Positions 8,974 to 11,802 of a stretch of DNA of 11,802 nt are shown in pieces (position 1 is the stretch's first letter; every line of letters begins with the position of its first letter). Source of the stretch: Candolleomyces eurysporus (lineage: Eukaryota; Basidiomycota; Agaricomycetes; Agaricales; Psathyrellaceae); NCBI GenBank assembly GCA_027579435.1, contig JANBPK010001761.1, positions 1-11,802 on the forward strand, read 5' to 3'. Below the pieces are notes generated by a model, which saw nothing but the letters and a program-made list of their open reading frames with translations, did not search any database and had not been told where the DNA came from. A program made the position numbers and the translations under genes.

Positions 8974-9258
8974 GTCACACTGAATGAACCACAGACTGAC
9001 ATCATCCATCAAGAGATATTCGCCTTTCCACTGGCACGGGACATGCTTCGAATGGTGAAATTGAAACTCGACACCGAGTAAGGACAATTCTGATCGAAGA
9101 ATGACAGGCAGAGTTTCACGCTCGTCGCCTCTCCCGCATACTGACTTCTGCCTCTGAGGAATAGAAGATGCTTTAGCTGGGCGTTCAAAGCTTATGGCTT
9201 ACAGGGAGGGGGGCTAGCTTTGGCCACACCATCCAATAGCGCCCAAGTAGCGCATTAG
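8974..9258 (+). pseudogene. Possible decayed two-exon gene fragment
   Basis: Frame +1 reads 35 codons at 8974-9078 with a coding-like composition, including IFAFPLARDMLRMVKLKLD. It then reaches a GTAAGG donor at 9078. A TACTGAC branch site (9139-9145), a pyrimidine tract and AG (9158 or 9164) follow, and the next stretch reads on in frame (CFSWAFKAYGLQGGGLALA) to TAG at 9256. A stop just upstream at 8971 and the lack of a start argue for a fragment, not a working gene. I do not recognise the protein. The call rests on codon pattern and splice signals only. Confidence 0.3.
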
Positions 9259-9588
9259 GGTCGAATTCATTGTGCTCGCGCAATGTACCGATNGGGGGGT
9301 TGTTCAGTGTTTCCACGTCGTGCTGTTTAAAATGGGACGGTCGCCGACCCTCGCGTCCTTCGCCACACCTTCGAACAATCACAATCCTAGTGTCTGTGAC
9401 CCGTGTCTATTCGTAGCTTGGACCTTATATGAATCCATCCTATATATTCCGCTATAGGGCTGGCCTAAATTCCCCCCAACTACCAAATCCACTCGAGTCC
9501 TATCCAAAATTCCAGAACCAGCAATGCCAGCTTCTCGAGCTCTATCAGTGACACTGATATACCATTGTCAATACTCACATCAAAAAAT

Positions 9589-10319
9589 GGAGCGTCCTGG
9601 AAGTCCTATCCGTCACCCACACAACCCCATCCGTTGTCCACCAAGTCCTATGGGTACGACCATGAGAGGCTAGTCTAGTAGTTTCTCCGCTTTCGGTGGA
9701 GCCATCGCGGAATTCTCCAACCCTAACCGGCGCCGCCTCTATCTAGGTTCCGCTGTTGGAAATAGCAAGTGGCAGAATGCCAAGGAGCATCTTCTAGCTG
9801 CGTCCCATTCGACATAAAGCATGCGAAGGGTCCCTTTGAGCTTACCTACGAACACGAAACCTGAACTGGTGGCTGAGATATCGGGGTGTTACGCAAGTCT
9901 TTATTCTTCTGCGTCTCTTTCTTTGATACTGACTCTTTTTCTTTTCGCAGTGACATGGATATACAAGTCCTGGCGCTCACTACATTTCGCCCATCAACGT
10001 CCTTGAGAAGGTTATCTCGATCACACGCCTTGCGCCCGCGACCAAGATCTGCCGGATGTTCTATGAATACGTTAAGGCACGAGCTGGCGAGTCATCTAAC
10101 AATTATGCTCTAACAATAGGTCCCGGGAGAATCAAGGTTTAAAAGGTCACCTTTGCGCTGCATCCCGTTCAAAGCGGCAATTGGCAAGCTGACATCGCTT
10201 GCGACCTTTGATCTATTCGAGGTGGTCGGCTAATTCTAAGTGTCCGAGTCTGGCGCCCCTTGGGCCTTGGAACTTCTTACTCTGATCGTACCTTGTTCAA
10301 TTTCTGCCGAGATTTATAA
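9589..10319 (+). pseudogene. Probable decayed gene of unknown family
   Basis: Coding-like codon runs follow one another in shifting frames: 9589-9675 (frame 1, WKSYPSPTQPHPLSTKSYG), 9674-9814 (frame 2, with LYLGSAVGNSKWQNAKEHLL), 9820-9885 (frame 1, HAKGPFELTYEHET, then two TGA) and 9951-10319 (frame 0, with YISPINVLEKVISITRL, MFYEYVKARAGESSNNYAL and HPVQSGNWQADIACDL). The last part is broken by TAA at 10140 and TGA at 10209. A textbook acceptor precedes it: TACTGAC at 9927-9933, a T-rich tract and CGCAG ending at 9950, with a donor at 9886 (GTGTTA) or 9893 (GCAAGT). The picture is a once-spliced gene broken by at least two frameshifts and several stops. I do not recognise the family. Its neighbours give no clue. 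Confidence 0.45.
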
Positions 10320-10895
10320 TTATCAATAGTTCCTTGGTGTCGATGGATATATATCGAATTTATACTTTTTGCGTGACATTCTGGCTTTACTAAGCTGAGA
10401 GAAAGTTGGATTACATATCAACGAGTTTGCCATACCCAGACGCCCTTGTTGTGTCCTCCGCTTGAGCATCCACTTTTACCATCCGAATCAAGTTAAATTC
10501 CAGCGTGGATGAAAATCACATACGGGTAATGAAGGCGTTTTGAACTGAACTGCGAGCGTTTCGTCGTGAGTCTGCGATGGGAGAGATCGAAAAACTGAGT
10601 GCTCAGTACGCTCGAAATTTGAACCAGTTGACCTTGCTAACTACCAAGGCCTTCATCCGGAAAAGCGTACTAGCTACTCACCACTCCCTTTGCTCATTTC
10701 GGAGCTGCCATAATCACCGAGCGAGTCTCAGGAGTCGGTGTAGGTACACATGGAGAAACGCAACATTCGATAGCACGGCTGTATATACAACAAACTAGGA
10801 ACGATTGCTGTCACATGTACAAAGAGGGAGCGCATAGGAGTTAAGCCTTGCTACTTTAAATAATAAAAATAGTACAGGAAATACGCTGCCACGCG

Positions 10896-11685
10896 CTAAT
10901 AGATACCTGGGACAAGTGCATACGGGACTCTATTCGACCAATCCACCCACACCTCTCCGAACTTCTCCATCAAGATCTTATCTTCGCATGGGATGCGCAG
11001 TACGAGGCTGACAATCACCGCGAACGAGAATAGGATCCACAATGCCACGATCATCGGTCCCAAGAAGCCATTCCGGGTGCTGGCGATCCCACACTCGCTA
11101 ACCCATGAGCCACCGACATGGTTCAAATAGGCGCCCAGGATGGTGAGGATAAGTCCTGTATAGCTCGGGTGCCGCACAACGCTATATGGCCCCTGGTCGA
11201 CGAGTATGTGGTCGTTGTGAATGCATAGCTCGAATGTGAAATGCTTCCCGAGGGTCTTGTAACACCGTAAGCGCAATAGCGCGCCGAACGATGTGAGGAT
11301 ATTGCCCAAGATGAAGCATGGTGTGACTTGAAGACGCATGACACAGCTCGGGTTCCGAACGAGGGTATCGACAATAAATCGCGCAATTGGGTGCGTAGGG
11401 GACAGTGTGGTCAGGAGAACTAGTGTCTCTACCAATCCTGCGAGCCAATACGTCGTCTATGTTGTAAAGGTGGTTAGATAAGCTGGCGCTTGGGATGTCA
11501 AAAACGCATGAGCTTACACGCAAAAAGACACCTGGGGATGCAAGGCACTTCAGAAAGCGTTCTCGCCAGTCAGGGACGATATGCTCCTTCAAAGGTCTCG
11601 CCGCGTTCGGTGGGGTAGCTGCGAGGAGCATCCAAAACGCGTCAAGAATTATGAGGGGTATTTTAATCGAGGGAATAATAGCCAT
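10896..11685 (-). CDS. Isoprenylcysteine O-methyltransferase-like membrane protein (ICMT family)
   Basis: The exons are 11685-11518 and 11456-10896, giving 242 residues. The start has A at -3 and G at +4. The ICMT/PEMT-type methyltransferase core is clear: LGKHFTFEL (125-133), HILVDQGPYSVVRHPSYTG (139-157), and near the end CEDKILMEKFGEVW (213-226) followed by NRVPYALVPGIY. The HP and Arg of the middle motif and the Glu-Asp of the last belong to the cofactor-binding site in this family. Hydrophobic segments at about 5-22, 60-75, 100-118, 156-168 and 186-210 fit a multi-pass ER membrane protein. True Ste14/ICMT methylates the C-terminal prenylcysteine of Ras-like proteins and mating pheromones, using S-adenosylmethionine. 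Mushroom genomes carry many divergent paralogues, so the substrate here is uncertain. The stop follows GIY directly. Confidence 0.85.
11457..11517 (-). other. Intron of the ICMT-like gene (61 nt)
   Basis: The donor GTAAGC starts at 11517. A CTAAC branch site lies in the 3' half and the acceptor ACATAG ends at 11457, all in phase 0. It joins GVFLR to TTYWLAGLVETL, restoring a continuous membrane segment. Reading through it changes frame relative to the methyltransferase core. Confidence 0.85.
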
Positions 11686-11757
11686 TGTCGGTGGTGGTGA
11701 GCGAATGAAGGGGAGATAACTTTACTGTAGACGCACTAAGGGAGCGATTAAGCCCAA

Positions 11758-11765
11758 CTTTATAC
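11758..11765 (-). promoter_or_regulatory. TATA-like box of the ICMT-like gene
   Basis: On the minus strand this reads GTATAAAG, starting 80 bp before the ATG at 11685, a usual distance for a fungal TATA box with a short leader. It is the only such match between the ATG and the window edge. Confidence 0.45.
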
Positions 11766-11802
11766 TTCGAAAATGACCTCCTGAGCAAGGGACCCGTTTC
11801 TC

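Larger units (their letters stand above)
8737..10895. other. Gene-poor region with decayed coding fragments
   Basis: This 2.2 kb lies between two convergent genes and has no intact ORF above about 75 codons. A run of 12 A lies at 8800-8811. Coding-like fragments occur at 8974-9258 and 9589-10319 and are listed separately. A weaker one lies at 10577-10800, where coding-like runs switch frames. AT-rich sequence with TATATATCG lies near 10347. An N lies at 9293 before six G. I see nothing nameable in 9300-9580 or 10320-10570. Confidence 0.55.

Noticed and set aside
1..11802. CRISPR array, tRNA or rRNA gene, biosynthetic cluster or defence system
   Set aside because: No regular spaced repeats or recognisable RNA genes were seen by eye. 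The four genes are unrelated housekeeping, unknown or membrane genes on both strands, not a cluster.

Overview
The window looks like nuclear DNA of a filamentous fungus, most likely a basidiomycete of the mushroom group (Agaricomycotina). The reasons are short introns of about 58-150 nt with GTAAGT-like donors and CTRAY-type branch sites, CT-rich leaders, and protein families typical of these fungi. Nothing resembles a bacterial operon, CRISPR array or phage. I see no tRNA or rRNA gene by eye. I did not find a new multigene system.

Layout, left to right. (1) Positions 2-580 (+) hold the C-terminal 192 codons of a DUF4246 protein that begins outside the window. (2) Positions 581-3424 hold no intact gene. 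They contain a near-perfect palindrome and a diverged pair of inverted repeats of about 225-230 nt around a 0.93 kb spacer, probably an old transposon or LTR relic. (3) Positions 3425-6662 (-) hold GRC3, the polynucleotide 5'-kinase of pre-rRNA (ITS2) processing, with three coding exons and a 5'UTR intron. Two ambiguous bases (N) in its exons break the frame only if they are counted as real bases. (4) Positions 6729-7466 are a divergent promoter region with a TGACGTCA site. (5) Positions 7467-8736 (+) hold a two-exon gene for a 403-residue Ser-rich acidic protein that I do not recognise. (6) Positions 8737-10895 hold no intact gene, but carry coding-like, broken, apparently once-spliced fragments, best read as one or two decayed genes. 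(7) Positions 10896-11685 (-) hold a two-exon gene for an isoprenylcysteine O-methyltransferase-like membrane protein of 242 residues.

The four genes do not form a pathway. GRC3 and the unknown gene are divergent and may share regulation. The DUF4246 gene converges on GRC3, and the unknown gene converges on the methyltransferase gene, each pair separated by 2.2-2.8 kb of decayed sequence. The points most worth checking are the inverted-repeat element, the decayed gene near 9.6-10.3 kb, the homopolymer-linked Ns, and the in-frame 150-nt GRC3 intron.
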